Assembly (NCBI RefSeq): GCF_002754375.1
Contig: NZ_PEFF01000001.1
Span: 4,233,501 to 4,297,500 of the forward strand
Length of the DNA: 64,000 nucleotides
Source: Variovorax sp. 54
Lineage (GTDB): Bacteria; Pseudomonadota; Gammaproteobacteria; Burkholderiales; Burkholderiaceae_C
Direction: 5' to 3'
Under the pieces are notes generated by a model. That model did no database searches and had not been told where the DNA came from. It was given only the letters and a program-made list of their open reading frames with translations. The position numbers were made by a program, and so were the translations under genes. Positions 1-8,825 of the stretch are shown here, piece by piece; within the stretch, counting starts at the first letter, position 1, and the number at the start of each line of letters is the position of its first letter.

Positions 1-463
1 GGTTCGACGTGAGCTTCACGTCGCTGTACCAGACATAGGTGGCGCCCAGGCCCACGAACGGACGGAAGGCGTCGTTGCCTTCGTTGAAGTAGTACTTGGC
101 CAGCACGGTGGGGCTCCACTGGCGGGCCTGGCCGAGTTCGCCCACGCGGGCCAGCGTGCCGCTGCCGTTGAGCTTGAACTTGGGCGGCACGCCGAGCACG
201 CCCTCGACGGCCCAGTGGCTGTCGATGAAGTAGGCGATGTTCATGCCCAGCGTGTCCGAGTCGGTGACGCTCGCGCCCGAACCGGCCAGCACGCTGTGCA
301 CGGGCGAGGTCACGGTCAGCGGCTTGCTCGAATCCTGCGGCGACAGATGGAACCAGCCGGTGCCGACGACCCAGTCGCCCGCGTTCTGCGCCAGGGCGCT
401 GCCCGATGCCAGGACCCCGAGTGCCGCCAATGCCAACGATGCTGTTGTTGTGAGTTTCTTCAT
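1..463 (-). CDS. ompW: OmpW-family outer membrane protein (3' end cut by window edge)
   Basis: Small beta-barrel outer membrane protein of the OmpW family, thought to let small hydrophobic compounds cross the outer membrane. The N-terminus is a clear signal peptide (MKKLTTTASLALAALGVLAS, then an ALAQ cleavage region). It is followed by family features: the start of the mature barrel (GDWVVGTGWFHLSP), the IAYFIDSHWAVEGVLGVPPK segment, and FRPFVGLGATYVWYSDVKL near the edge. The start ATG (461-463) has an AAGGAG 12 nt upstream. About 154 residues are present of the usual 210-230; the C-terminal strands lie before base 1. The gene is divergent from cca, and the inverted repeat at 551-593 lies between them. 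Confidence 0.88.
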   Translation of the reverse strand, partial: MKKLTTTASLALAALGVLASGSALAQNAGDWVVGTGWFHLSPQDSSKPLTVTSPVHSVLAGSGASVTDSDTLGMNIAYFIDSHWAVEGVLGVPPKFKLNGSGTLARVGELGQARQWSPTVLAKYYFNEGNDAFRPFVGLGATYVWYSDVKLTSN

Positions 464-550
464 AGCTGTGAATGCTCCTTGGGTATTGAAAACAGCCCCG
501 CGCACGGGGGCGCCGGCCAGCGACCGGTGCTTCGCGCGATGCAAATTTGC

Positions 551-593
551 GAACGGTCGTTCGCATCGCTCGTCGATTATCGAACGACCGTTC
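551..593. promoter_or_regulatory. Twin palindromic operator, TetR-like
   Basis: Two 13-bp arms (551-563 and 581-593) are exact reverse complements. Each arm also contains an almost perfect 12-bp palindrome of the form GAACGnnCGTTC, with centres 30 bp apart. A separate perfect palindrome, GCAAATTTGC, abuts at 541-550. Paired short palindromes of this kind are typical operators for dimeric TetR-family repressors. The site lies between ompW and cca, and ompW is the likelier target; no tetR gene is in the window. As RNA it would form a 13-bp stem followed by a T-rich stretch (594-598), so a terminator-like reading cannot be excluded. Confidence 0.5.
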
Positions 594-628
594 TTTTTGT
601 GTCTAACGAGTATCCCTACACTGCACTC

Positions 629-1900
629 ATGAACATTTTTCTCGTCGGCGGTGCACTTCGCGACCGGCTGCTGGGCCGCCCCGTGTCCGACCATGACTGG
701 CTGGTGGTGGGCGCCACGCCCGAGGCCATGGTGGCGCGCGGCTACCTGCCCGTGGGGCGCGATTTCCCCGTGTTCCTGCACCCGCAGACGCGCGAGGAGT
801 ACGCGCTGGCCCGCACCGAACGCAAGAGCGCCCCCGGCTACCGCGGCTTCGTCGTGCATGCGGCGCCCGACGTCACGCTGGAGCAAGACCTCGCGCGGCG
901 CGACCTGACCGTCAACGCCATCGCGCTGCCCGCCGAGCACGTGGGCGCCGACGGCAGTTTCGATCCGCGCCCCGAGACGCTGGCCGACCCCTTCCACGGC
1001 CAGCGCGACCTGCGCGACAAGGTGCTGCGCCACGTGACCGACGCCTTCCGCGAAGACCCGGTGCGCATCCTGCGCGTGGCGCGCTTTGCCGCGCGCTTCG
1101 ACGACTTCACCGTCGCGCCCGAAACCATGGCGCTCATGCGCGAGATGGTCGCGGCCGGCGAGGTCGATGCGCTGGTGCCCGAGCGCGTGTGGCAGGAGCT
1201 CGCGCGCGGCCTGATGGAAACGCGCCCCTCGCGCATGTTCGAGGTGCTGCGCGCGTGCGGCGCGCTCGCCGTGCTGCTGCCCGAGGTCGACCGGCTCTGG
1301 GGCGTGCCGCAACCCGCGCAGCACCACCCCGAAATCGACACCGGCGTGCACCTGATGATGGTGCTCGACACCAGCGCGCGGCTGGGTGCCCCACTGCCCG
1401 TGCGCTTCGCCTGCCTGATGCACGACCTCGGCAAGGGCACCACGCCCGCCGACATGCTGCCGCGCCACATCAACCACGAGCTGCGCAGCGTCGATCTGCT
1501 GCAGGCCGTGTGCGAACGCTGGCGCGTGCCGGTGGAGCTGCGCGAACTGGCCGAGGTGGTCGCGCGCGAGCACGGCAACATCCACCGCAGCGCCGCGCTC
1601 GGCGCCACGCCGCTGGTGCGGCTGCTGGAGCGCTGCGACGCCTTCCGCAAGCCCGCGCGCTTCGCCGAGGCGCTGCTGGCCTGCGAATGCGACGCGCGCG
1701 GCCGGCTCGGCTTCGAAGACAACGCCTACCCGCAGCGCCCGCGCCTGCTCGCGGTGCTCGCGGCGGCCCAGAGCGTGGCCACCGACGTGGTGGCGCGCGA
1801 GGCCCAACAGGCCGGCGCCACGGGGCCGCGCATCGGCGAGGCGATCCACCGGGCGCGCATCGCGGCGGTGGCGGCGTCGTTACCCGCGACCGCCGACTGA
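629..1900 (+). CDS. cca: CCA-adding enzyme (tRNA nucleotidyltransferase)
   Basis: Adds or repairs the 3'-CCA end of tRNAs using CTP and ATP. The 423-residue protein begins MNIFLVGGALRD, carrying the nucleotide-binding GGxxRD signature, followed by SDHDWLVVG with the two catalytic metal-binding Asp residues. The RRDLTVNAIA motif follows at about residue 90, then the head/neck region DPVRILRVARFAARF. The C-terminal half has an HD phosphohydrolase motif (MHDLGKG), as in the bifunctional E. coli-type enzyme. The frame is open 138 codons further upstream, but that stretch is antisense to ompW and lacks family similarity, so the ATG at 629 is used. No good Shine-Dalgarno is visible; a TACACT hexamer at 617-622 would place transcription close to the ATG. 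Confidence 0.95.
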   Translation: MNIFLVGGALRDRLLGRPVSDHDWLVVGATPEAMVARGYLPVGRDFPVFLHPQTREEYALARTERKSAPGYRGFVVHAAPDVTLEQDLARRDLTVNAIALPAEHVGADGSFDPRPETLADPFHGQRDLRDKVLRHVTDAFREDPVRILRVARFAARFDDFTVAPETMALMREMVAAGEVDALVPERVWQELARGLMETRPSRMFEVLRACGALAVLLPEVDRLWGVPQPAQHHPEIDTGVHLMMVLDTSARLGAPLPVRFACLMHDLGKGTTPADMLPRHINHELRSVDLLQAVCERWRVPVELRELAEVVAREHGNIHRSAALGATPLVRLLERCDAFRKPARFAEALLACECDARGRLGFEDNAYPQRPRLLAVLAAAQSVATDVVAREAQQAGATGPRIGEAIHRARIAAVAASLPATAD

Positions 1901-1972
1901 TCACCGCCCTCGGCGCACGCCGGGACTTTGGCCGACACGCGCCGCGTGCGAGCCGTGCTATGGTTTTTCCCA

Positions 1973-2764
1973 ATGCCAAAGTCCTCCAGCAGCAACGCCC
2001 AGTTGCCTCCTCCGCCGGGCCGGGACGCCGCCCTTTTTCTCGACTTCGACGGCACGCTGGTCGGCCTCGCCGCCACGCCTGAAGCCATCGAGGTGCCGCC
2101 CGCCCTCGTGCCTTTGTTGAGCGACCTGCGCGACCTGCTCGGTGGCGCGCTCGCCGTGGTGTCGGGCCGCCAGATCGATGCCATCGACCGCTTTCTGGCG
2201 CCGCTGCGCCTGCCCGCGGCGGGCGAGCACGGCGTGCAGCGCCGCGATGCCGAAGGCGGCATGCAGGAGCAGCGACCGCCCGATCTCGTGCCCATCCTCG
2301 ACGTGGCCAACGAACTCGCGCGCATCCACGAAGGCCTGCTGGTGGAGCGCAAGCACGCCGCCATCGCGCTGCACTACCGGCTCGCACCGCAGCTCGAGGC
2401 CGTGTGCCGCGACGCGATGACGCGCGCCATCGAAGGCCATCCGCAGCTCGAGCTGCTGCACGGAAAGTTCGTGTTCGAGGTGAAGCCCGCGGGCGTGAAC
2501 AAGGGCCTCGCAATCGAAGCCTTCATGAACGAAGCACCGTTCGCGGGCCGCACGCCGATCTTTGCGGGCGACGACACCACCGACGAGAGCGGCTTCGCCG
2601 TCGTGCAGCCGCGCGGCGGCGTTGCGATCAAGGTCGGGACCGGGCCCAGCCTGGCGCTGCACCGGCTCGAATCGCCGCGCGCGGTCTACGAATGGCTGGT
2701 GCAGGCACGCGACCTGCTGGCCGCACCCGATCACCACAAGACATCACCGAGGAGCCCCGCATGA
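1973..2764 (+). CDS. otsB: Trehalose-6-phosphate phosphatase
   Basis: Removes phosphate from trehalose 6-phosphate made by OtsA. This 263-residue HAD-superfamily enzyme carries motif I as FLDFDGTLVG (nucleophile Asp followed by DGT) near residue 22. It also has VSGRQ (motif II region), the family motif GEHG, and GDDTTDE with the C-terminal Mg2+-binding acids. The ATG at 1973 was chosen because the longer reading from a TTG at 1928 adds 15 residues without family similarity. An extended -10-like TGCTATGGT lies at 1956-1964, so the leader may be very short. The stop overlaps the next start (ATGA), the first coupled junction of the trehalose operon. Confidence 0.93.
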   Translation: MPKSSSSNAQLPPPPGRDAALFLDFDGTLVGLAATPEAIEVPPALVPLLSDLRDLLGGALAVVSGRQIDAIDRFLAPLRLPAAGEHGVQRRDAEGGMQEQRPPDLVPILDVANELARIHEGLLVERKHAAIALHYRLAPQLEAVCRDAMTRAIEGHPQLELLHGKFVFEVKPAGVNKGLAIEAFMNEAPFAGRTPIFAGDDTTDESGFAVVQPRGGVAIKVGTGPSLALHRLESPRAVYEWLVQARDLLAAPDHHKTSPRSPA

Positions 2765-4683
2765 GCGAACACCAACTGCCGGAGGCCCCACAGGACCGCG
2801 CGGGCAACGCCCTGGCCGGCGCGGCGGGCCCTGACGACCAGGCACCCGTCGACGCCGCGAAAGTGGCGGCAGCCCTGCCGCGCGGCTTTGCGCCGCCGGC
2901 CGAGCCTTCGCTCAATGTCGGCGTGATCGGCAACTGCGCCTACAGCGCGCTCATCGATGCGCGCGCGCGTGCCGTCTGGTGCTGCCTGCCGCGCTTCGAC
3001 GGCGACCCGGTCTTCAACGCGCTGCTGCACCCCGGCGAGGAAGCCGGCGCCTGGGCCATCGAGATCGAGAACTTCGCTTCCAGCAAGCAGTGGTACGAGC
3101 CCAATACCGCCGTGCTGCGCACGCAGCTGTTCGACAGCGCAGGGCAGGGCATCGAGATCACCGACTTCGCGCCGCGCTTTCACAGCCGCTCGCGCTACTT
3201 TCGTCCGCTCATGATGGTGCGCCGTGTACGCCCCATTGCCGGCACGCCGCGCATCCGCGTGGCGCTCGACCCGCGCTTCCAGTGGGGCGCGTCGGAACCC
3301 ATCGAGGTCACGCGCGGCAGCAACCACATTCGCTATGTCGGTCCTGACGTCACGCTGCGGCTGAACACCGACGCGTCGATCTCGCACATCCTCGCGCGCC
3401 AGCCCTTCGTGATCTCGCGCGAGTACAACTTCATGTTCGGCGTGGACGAGACGCTGCTCGAAGGCATCGCCGACACGGCGCGCAAGTTCGAGCAGGAAAC
3501 CATTTCGTACTGGCGCACCTGGAGCAAGCGCCTGGCCATTCCCTTCGAGTACCAGGACGCGGTGATCCGCGCGGCCATCACGCTCAAGCTCTCGCTGTAC
3601 GAAGACACCGGCGCCATCGTCGCCGCCATGACCACCAGCATCCCCGAGGCGCCGGGCAGCCAGCGCAACTGGGACTACCGCTACTGCTGGCTGCGCGACG
3701 CCTTCTTCGTGGTGCGCGCGCTCAACTCGCTGAGCGAGGTGGGCACGATGGAAGACTATCTGCGCTGGCTCGGCAACGTGGTGATCGGCTCGCACGGCGA
3801 GCACATCCAGCCGCTGTACGGCATCGGGCTGGAGCGCGAGCTGCCCGAGTCTTTTGTCGACGGCCTGCCCGGTTACCGCGGCATGGGCCCGGTGCGCGTG
3901 GGCAACCAGGCGCAGGAGCACTTCCAGCACGACGTGTACGGCAACATCGTGCTCGGCGCGGCGCAGGCTTTCCATGACCACCGGCTGTTGAGCCGCGCGG
4001 GCGTGGCGGAGTTTCCGCACCTCGAGGCGGTCGGCGAAAAGGCGGTGCGCGTGTACGGCACGCCCGACGCCGGCATGTGGGAGCTGCGCACGCGCGCCCG
4101 CGTGCACACCAGCTCGGCGCTCATGAGCTGGGCCGCCTGCGACCGGCTGGCCAAGATCGCGCGCACGCTGGAGCTGCCCGAACGCGCCGCCTACTGGCAC
4201 GGCCATGCCGCGCGCATGAAGGAAGAAATTCTGGCCAAGTCGTGGAGCGAGGAGCGCCAGGCCTTTGCCGAGAGTTTCGGCGGCAACGAGCTCGACGCCA
4301 GCATCCTGCTGATGGTCGAGGTCGGCCTGATCGATGCGCGCGACCCGCGCTTCATCTCGACCGTCGACGCGATGGAAAAGTCGCTGTGCGACGGCCCTTA
4401 CATGCGCCGCTACGAAGCGGCCGACGATTTCGGCAAGCCCGAGACCGCCTTCAACATCTGTACCTTCTGGCGCATCGACGCACTGGCCAAGATCGGCCGC
4501 AAGGCCGAGGCGCGGCAAATCTTCGAGACCATGCTCGCCGCGCGCAACCCGCTGGGCCTGCTGTCGGAAGACACGCACCCGGTCACGGGCGAGATGTGGG
4601 GCAACTTTCCGCAGACCTATTCGATGGTCGGCATCATCAATGCGGCCGTGCGCCTGTCCGCTCCCTGGGATTCGTGCATATGA
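2761..4683 (+). CDS. Glycoside hydrolase family 15 protein (glucoamylase/trehalase-like)
   Basis: A 640-residue GH15 protein. The first 40 residues are a low-complexity Ala/Pro-rich tail. The GH15 N-terminal beta-sandwich begins near IGNCAYSALIDARARAVWCC, and the (alpha/alpha)6 catalytic barrel includes RNWDYRYCWLRDAFF and YGIGLERELPE. GH15 members of this bacterial subgroup include glucoamylases and trehalases; the substrate cannot be read from sequence. A GAGGAG precedes the ATG, which overlaps the otsB stop by 4 bp; its own stop overlaps the otsA start by 4 bp. Insertion between the two trehalose synthesis genes suggests it acts on trehalose or on a glucan in equilibrium with it. It has no signal peptide, so it is cytoplasmic. 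Confidence 0.9.
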   Translation: MSEHQLPEAPQDRAGNALAGAAGPDDQAPVDAAKVAAALPRGFAPPAEPSLNVGVIGNCAYSALIDARARAVWCCLPRFDGDPVFNALLHPGEEAGAWAIEIENFASSKQWYEPNTAVLRTQLFDSAGQGIEITDFAPRFHSRSRYFRPLMMVRRVRPIAGTPRIRVALDPRFQWGASEPIEVTRGSNHIRYVGPDVTLRLNTDASISHILARQPFVISREYNFMFGVDETLLEGIADTARKFEQETISYWRTWSKRLAIPFEYQDAVIRAAITLKLSLYEDTGAIVAAMTTSIPEAPGSQRNWDYRYCWLRDAFFVVRALNSLSEVGTMEDYLRWLGNVVIGSHGEHIQPLYGIGLERELPESFVDGLPGYRGMGPVRVGNQAQEHFQHDVYGNIVLGAAQAFHDHRLLSRAGVAEFPHLEAVGEKAVRVYGTPDAGMWELRTRARVHTSSALMSWAACDRLAKIARTLELPERAAYWHGHAARMKEEILAKSWSEERQAFAESFGGNELDASILLMVEVGLIDARDPRFISTVDAMEKSLCDGPYMRRYEAADDFGKPETAFNICTFWRIDALAKIGRKAEARQIFETMLAARNPLGLLSEDTHPVTGEMWGNFPQTYSMVGIINAAVRLSAPWDSCI

Positions 4684-6065
4684 GTCGTCTCGTTGTTGTT
4701 TCCAACCGCGTGGCCGATCCACGCAAGCCCGCCGCCGGCGGCCTGGCCGTGGCCCTGGGCGAGAGCCTGCAGCAAAGCGGCGGCCTGTGGTTCGGCTGGA
4801 GCGGGCAGATCGTCGAAGGCGGGCCCACGGGCGAAGGCGAACTGCGCACGCAGCAGGCCGGCAAGGTGACGCTGGCCACGCTCGACCTGAGCCGCGAAGA
4901 CCACGACAGCTACTACCTGGGCTACAGCAACGACGTGCTGTGGCCGGTGTTTCACAACCGGCTGGACCTGGCGCATTTCGATGCAGGCTTCATCGGCGGC
5001 TACCGGCGCGTGAACCAGCTGTTCGCGCGCAAGCTGATGCCGCTGCTGAAAGATGACGACATCATCTGGATCCACGACTACCACCTGATGCCGCTGGCCG
5101 CCGAGCTGCGCGCCATGGGCTGCAGGCAGCGCATCGGTTTCTTCCTGCACATTCCGTTGCCGCCGCAGATCATCATCGCGGCCATTCCGCAGCACGAATG
5201 GCTGATGCGCTCGCTGTTCTCGTACGACCTGATCGGCTTCCAGGCGCAGCAGGACGTGCAGCACTTCGAGCACTACGTGCGCAACGAAGCCCACGGCGAG
5301 TACCTGGGCAACGACATGTACCGCGCCTACGGGCAGACGGTGCGCTGCAACGCCTTCCCCATCGGCATCGACGTGGACGAGTTCGCGGCGCTCACGCACG
5401 CCAAGGAATCGCGCGACATGTACGAGACCATGAAGCGCGAGTACTCGAGCCGCCGGCTGCTCTTGGGCATCGATCGGCTCGACTATTCGAAGGGCATCCC
5501 GCAGCGTGTGCGCTCGTTCCGCGAGCTGCTGGCCAACTACCCCGAGAACCGCCGCAGCGCCACGCTGATCCAGATCGCCTCGCCCACGCGCGAGACGGTC
5601 GATGCCTACGCCGACATCCGCAAGGAACTCGAATCGCTGTGCGGCGCCATCAACGGCGACTACGGCGAACTCGACTGGATGCCGGTGCGCTACATCCACC
5701 GCATGGTCGCGCGGCGCCGCGTGCCGGGGCTGTGCCGCGCGGCGGCCGTGGGCTTGGTGACGCCGCTGCGCGACGGCATGAACCTTGTGGCCAAGGAATA
5801 CATCGCGGCGCAGGACCCGGCCGACCCCGGCGTGCTGGTGCTGTCGCGCTTTGCGGGCGCGGCCGAGCAGCTGAAGGAAGCGCTGCTGGTGAACCCGTAC
5901 GACACGCACGGCACGGCCGAGACGGTGCAGCAGGCGCTGCAGATGCCGCTGGAAGAGCGGCGCGAGCGGCACCAGAAGCTGCTGGCGCGCATCCGGGCGC
6001 AGGACATCCACTGGTGGCGGCGCACGTTTCTCGAAGCGCTGCGCGAGGCGGCGAGCGAGCGCTGA
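4680..6065 (+). CDS. otsA: Trehalose-6-phosphate synthase
   Basis: Transfers glucose from UDP-glucose to glucose 6-phosphate (GT20). The 461 residues begin [20 protein letters not shown], with the donor-site loop ([10 protein letters not shown]) and LWFGWSG. Further on come [12 protein letters not shown], the [12 protein letters not shown] acceptor motif, [16 protein letters not shown], and the C-terminal [14 protein letters not shown] that binds the UDP ribose. All key GT20 blocks are present, and length matches the family (about 470). The ATGA overlap with the GH15 gene means its translation is coupled. With otsB it makes trehalose, a stress protectant; the order otsB-GH15-otsA is notable. 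Confidence 0.95.
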   Translation: MSRLVVVSNRVADPRKPAAGGLAVALGESLQQSGGLWFGWSGQIVEGGPTGEGELRTQQAGKVTLATLDLSREDHDSYYLGYSNDVLWPVFHNRLDLAHFDAGFIGGYRRVNQLFARKLMPLLKDDDIIWIHDYHLMPLAAELRAMGCRQRIGFFLHIPLPPQIIIAAIPQHEWLMRSLFSYDLIGFQAQQDVQHFEHYVRNEAHGEYLGNDMYRAYGQTVRCNAFPIGIDVDEFAALTHAKESRDMYETMKREYSSRRLLLGIDRLDYSKGIPQRVRSFRELLANYPENRRSATLIQIASPTRETVDAYADIRKELESLCGAINGDYGELDWMPVRYIHRMVARRRVPGLCRAAAVGLVTPLRDGMNLVAKEYIAAQDPADPGVLVLSRFAGAAEQLKEALLVNPYDTHGTAETVQQALQMPLEERRERHQKLLARIRAQDIHWWRRTFLEALREAASER

Positions 6066-6083
6066 TCGTTTCAGGAGCCCGCG

Positions 6084-6566
6084 TCAGCCCAGCGGAATGC
6101 GGGCCCCGAACTTCGCGCGCTTGAGGCTGAAGAACGCCTTCACGTTGCGCACGTTGGCGTCGGCCGTGAACAGCCGCTGCGTCAGCGCGCCGTAGCCGGG
6201 CATGTCGCGCGCCACCACGACCAGCACGAAATCAGGCCCCGGCGACACGCGCCAGCACTGCTGCACCGCGTCGTCCGCGATCACGCGGGCCTCGAAGGCG
6301 TCGAGCGCGGCGGCATCCTGCCGGTCGAGCGAAATCTCCACCACCGCCTGCAGGCCGTGGCCCAGCACCGTGGCGAGGCGGTCAGGGGAGAGCAGGGCGA
6401 CCTGGCGCTCGATGAGCCCTTCCTGCCGCAGCCGCTGCACGCGGCGCAGGCAGGTCGGCGGCGAGATGCCTACCTCGGCGGCCAGGCGCTGGTTGGTCTG
6501 CGAGGCGTCGTGCTGGAGCGCGTCGAGCAGCTTGAGATCGATCGCGTCGAGGGAGATTGATTCCAT
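6084..6566 (-). CDS. Lrp/AsnC-family transcriptional regulator
   Basis: A 160-residue Lrp/AsnC regulator. The N-terminal winged helix-turn-helix has the family pattern LDAIDLKLLDALQHDASQ, LAAEVGISPPTCLRRV and LRQEGLIERQVALL. The C-terminal RAM (ligand-binding, oligomerising) domain runs to the end, with GPDFVLVVVARDM. The start is uncertain: a GTG at 6596 would add ten residues (MEFYSIISTN) and neither start has a good Shine-Dalgarno. I use the ATG at 6566 because homologues usually begin a few residues before LDxxDxKLL. It is divergent from glmS and its start lies in a palindrome (6560-6586), which suggests autoregulation. It converges on otsA with an 18-bp gap. Confidence 0.9.
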   Translation of the reverse strand: MESISLDAIDLKLLDALQHDASQTNQRLAAEVGISPPTCLRRVQRLRQEGLIERQVALLSPDRLATVLGHGLQAVVEISLDRQDAAALDAFEARVIADDAVQQCWRVSPGPDFVLVVVARDMPGYGALTQRLFTADANVRNVKAFFSLKRAKFGARIPLG

Positions 6567-6586
6567 ATTGGTTGAAATTATGGAAT
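6560..6586. promoter_or_regulatory. Palindromic operator over the lrp-type gene start
   Basis: Perfect 8-bp inverted repeat ATTCCATA / TATGGAAT with an 11-bp spacer, in an AT-rich divergent region between the Lrp-type gene and glmS. It contains the proposed ATG of the regulator. A weaker repeat (GGTTT ... AAACC) follows at 6602-6629. Lrp/AsnC proteins bind short AT-rich dyads of about this length, so autoregulation is a reasonable inference; control of glmS is possible. Confidence 0.45.
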
Positions 6587-6707
6587 AAAACTCCACTTGA
6601 AGGTTTGGGTGAAATAAAAGTCCAAAACCGTGGAAATTTAGACGCCTTATTTCCCGGTGGCCTCCCTACCATCGAGCCCTTCTGTTCTTCAAGACAAGGT
6701 ACACCCC

Positions 6708-8588
6708 ATGTGCGGCATCGTCGGCGCAGCCTCCCATCGCGACATCGTTCCGGTCCTGGTCCAGGGCCTTCAGCGGCTCGAATACCGCGGCTATGACTCC
6801 TGCGGCGTCGCGGTGCATGCGGGCGGCCTGAGCCGTGCGCGCACCACCTCGCGCGTGGCCGAACTGCTGACGCAGGTGCGCGACGACAAGATCGAAGGCC
6901 TCACCGGCATTGCCCACACCCGCTGGGCCACCCACGGCGCACCGGCCGTGCACAACGCCCACCCCCACTTCAGCCACGGCCCCGGCGCCGATGCACCGGC
7001 CGCGCGCCCGGGCCGCATCGCGCTCGTGCACAACGGCATCATCGAGAACCACGAGCCGCTGCGCGCCGCGCTCGAAGCCAAGGGCTACGTGTTCGAGAGC
7101 CAGACCGACACCGAGGTCATCGCCCACCTCGTCGACAGCCTTTACAACGGCGACCTGTTCGAAGCCGTCAAGGCCGCCGTGCTGCAACTGCATGGCGCCT
7201 ACGCCATCGCCGTCATCTGCCGCGACGAACCGCAGCGCGTCATCGGCGCGCGCGCCGGCTCGCCGCTGATCCTCGGCGCGGGCAAGGACGGCACCGAGAA
7301 CTTCCTGGCCAGCGACGCGATGGCGCTGGCCGGCGTGACCGACCAGATCGTCTACCTCGAAGAAGGCGACGTGGTCGACCTGCAGCCCGGCAAGTACTGG
7401 ATCGTCGACAAGAACCACAAGCCCGTCACGCGCACCGTGCGCACCGTGCACGCCCACAGCGGCGCGGCCGAGCTGGGCCCGTACCGCCACTACATGCAGA
7501 AGGAAATCTTCGAGCAGCCGCGCGCCATCGGCGACACGCTCGAAGGCGTCGAGGGCATCGTCCCCGAGCTGTTCGACGGCATCGGGCAGGACGGCGCCAC
7601 CGGCGCCAGCGCGCACCGCGTGTTCCAGGACATCGACAAGATTCTCATCCTGGCCTGCGGCACCAGCTACTACAGCGGCTGCACCGCCAAGTACTGGCTC
7701 GAGAGCATCGCGAAGATCTCCACGCAGGTCGAGATCGCCAGCGAGTACCGCTACCGCGACTCCGTGCCCGACCCCAAGACGCTGGTCGTCACCATCAGCC
7801 AGTCCGGCGAAACCGCCGACACGCTGGCCGCGCTCAAGCACGCGCGCTCGCTGGGCATGGAGCAGACGCTGACCATCTGCAACGTCGCCACCAGCGCCAT
7901 GGTGCGCGAATGCAAGCTGGCCTACATCACGCGCGCCGGTGTCGAAATCGGCGTCGCTTCGACCAAGGCCTTCACCACCCAGCTCGCGGGCCTGTTCCTG
8001 CTGACGCTCGCCATCGCACAGGCCAAGGACCGCCTGAGCGCCGTCGACGAAGCGCGCTACCTGAAGGAAATGCGCCACCTGCCCGTCGCGCTGCAGTCGG
8101 TGCTCGCGCTCGAGCCGCAGCTCATCGGCTGGGCCGAGGACTTCGCGCGCAAGGACAACGCCCTGTTCCTCGGCCGCGGCCTGCACTACCCGATCGCACT
8201 CGAAGGCGCGCTCAAGCTCAAGGAAGTGACCTACATCCACGCCGAGGCCTATGCCGCCGGCGAACTCAAGCACGGCCCGCTCGCCCTCGTCACGAGCGAG
8301 ATGCCCGTGGTGGCCGTGGCGCCCAACGACGCGCTGCTCGAAAAGCTCAAGAGCAATCTGCAGGAAGTGCGCGCCCGCGGCGGCGTGCTCTACGTGCTGG
8401 CCGACGGCGACACGCAGATCGCGAGCGGCGAAGGCCTGCACGTGATCCGCATGCCCGAGCACTACGGCGCGCTGTCGCCGCTGTTGCATGTGGTGCCGCT
8501 GCAGCTGCTGGCGTATCACACGGCGTGTGCGCGTGGGACGGACGTGGACAAGCCGCGGAACCTTGCCAAAAGCGTGACGGTGGAGTGA
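6708..8588 (+). CDS. glmS: Glucosamine-fructose-6-phosphate aminotransferase (isomerising)
   Basis: Makes glucosamine 6-phosphate from fructose 6-phosphate and glutamine, the entry to UDP-GlcNAc. The 626-residue protein begins MCGIVGAA, so after Met removal Cys1 is the class II glutaminase nucleophile. This fixes the ATG at 6708 over the longer upstream reading. The glutaminase domain has HTRWATHG and HNGIIEN. Two SIS domains follow, with [46 protein letters not shown] and the C-terminal [11 protein letters not shown] that closes the active site. It is slightly longer than the usual ~610 residues. It is transcribed away from the Lrp-type regulator. Confidence 0.96.
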   Translation: MCGIVGAASHRDIVPVLVQGLQRLEYRGYDSCGVAVHAGGLSRARTTSRVAELLTQVRDDKIEGLTGIAHTRWATHGAPAVHNAHPHFSHGPGADAPAARPGRIALVHNGIIENHEPLRAALEAKGYVFESQTDTEVIAHLVDSLYNGDLFEAVKAAVLQLHGAYAIAVICRDEPQRVIGARAGSPLILGAGKDGTENFLASDAMALAGVTDQIVYLEEGDVVDLQPGKYWIVDKNHKPVTRTVRTVHAHSGAAELGPYRHYMQKEIFEQPRAIGDTLEGVEGIVPELFDGIGQDGATGASAHRVFQDIDKILILACGTSYYSGCTAKYWLESIAKISTQVEIASEYRYRDSVPDPKTLVVTISQSGETADTLAALKHARSLGMEQTLTICNVATSAMVRECKLAYITRAGVEIGVASTKAFTTQLAGLFLLTLAIAQAKDRLSAVDEARYLKEMRHLPVALQSVLALEPQLIGWAEDFARKDNALFLGRGLHYPIALEGALKLKEVTYIHAEAYAAGELKHGPLALVTSEMPVVAVAPNDALLEKLKSNLQEVRARGGVLYVLADGDTQIASGEGLHVIRMPEHYGALSPLLHVVPLQLLAYHTACARGTDVDKPRNLAKSVTVE

Positions 8589-8661
8589 GGGGGCGAGGGC
8601 GGCGCCAATTCCGCCCCATCAGGTCGTGCACGTGCAAATAGAGCCGGAATGCACCCTGATG

Positions 8662-8774
8662 TGTTGATTTCCGTTTGCGAGTGATCCGGTTTTCCATGCG
8701 AGCACCGGCCGCAAGACATTGCGGCCGGTCAGTTCGCGGCGGACAAGTGGATCAAACGTGCACGGAAATCAACA
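8662..8774. mobile_element. IS-end-like miniature or remnant element
   Basis: A 113-bp segment has 13-bp perfect terminal inverted repeats (8662-8674 TGTTGATTTCCGT, 8762-8774 its complement), beginning TG and ending CA. Reading inward from either end, the terminal 13 bp is followed after exactly seven bases by TGATCC, so both ends share a two-part site like that of a transposase. Inside lies a perfect 11-bp stem-loop (8704-8714/8719-8729, loop GACA). It has no coding capacity, and no target-site duplication is evident. A further AGTGATCCG copy follows at 8777-8785. From memory, the TG...CA ends with repeated TGATCC motifs resemble IS21-type termini; that family call is tentative. Confidence 0.45.
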
Positions 8775-8825
8775 GGGAGTGATCCGCCGAGCGGGATATT
8801 TTCCGGCGCTGACGTCGAGTGCAAC

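Noticed and set aside
215..628. N-terminal extension of Cca by 138 codons
   Set aside because: The region is antisense to ompW and contains the operator palindrome; Cca proteins begin at the MxIFLVGGxxRD block.
6657..6707. Upstream start for GlmS adding 17 residues
   Set aside because: GlmS must expose Cys1 after Met removal, which fixes the ATG at 6708.
8589..8661. Intrinsic terminator for glmS
   Set aside because: Only a weak 6-bp stem (GGGCGG/CCGCCC at 8597-8616) without T-run; not strong enough to annotate.
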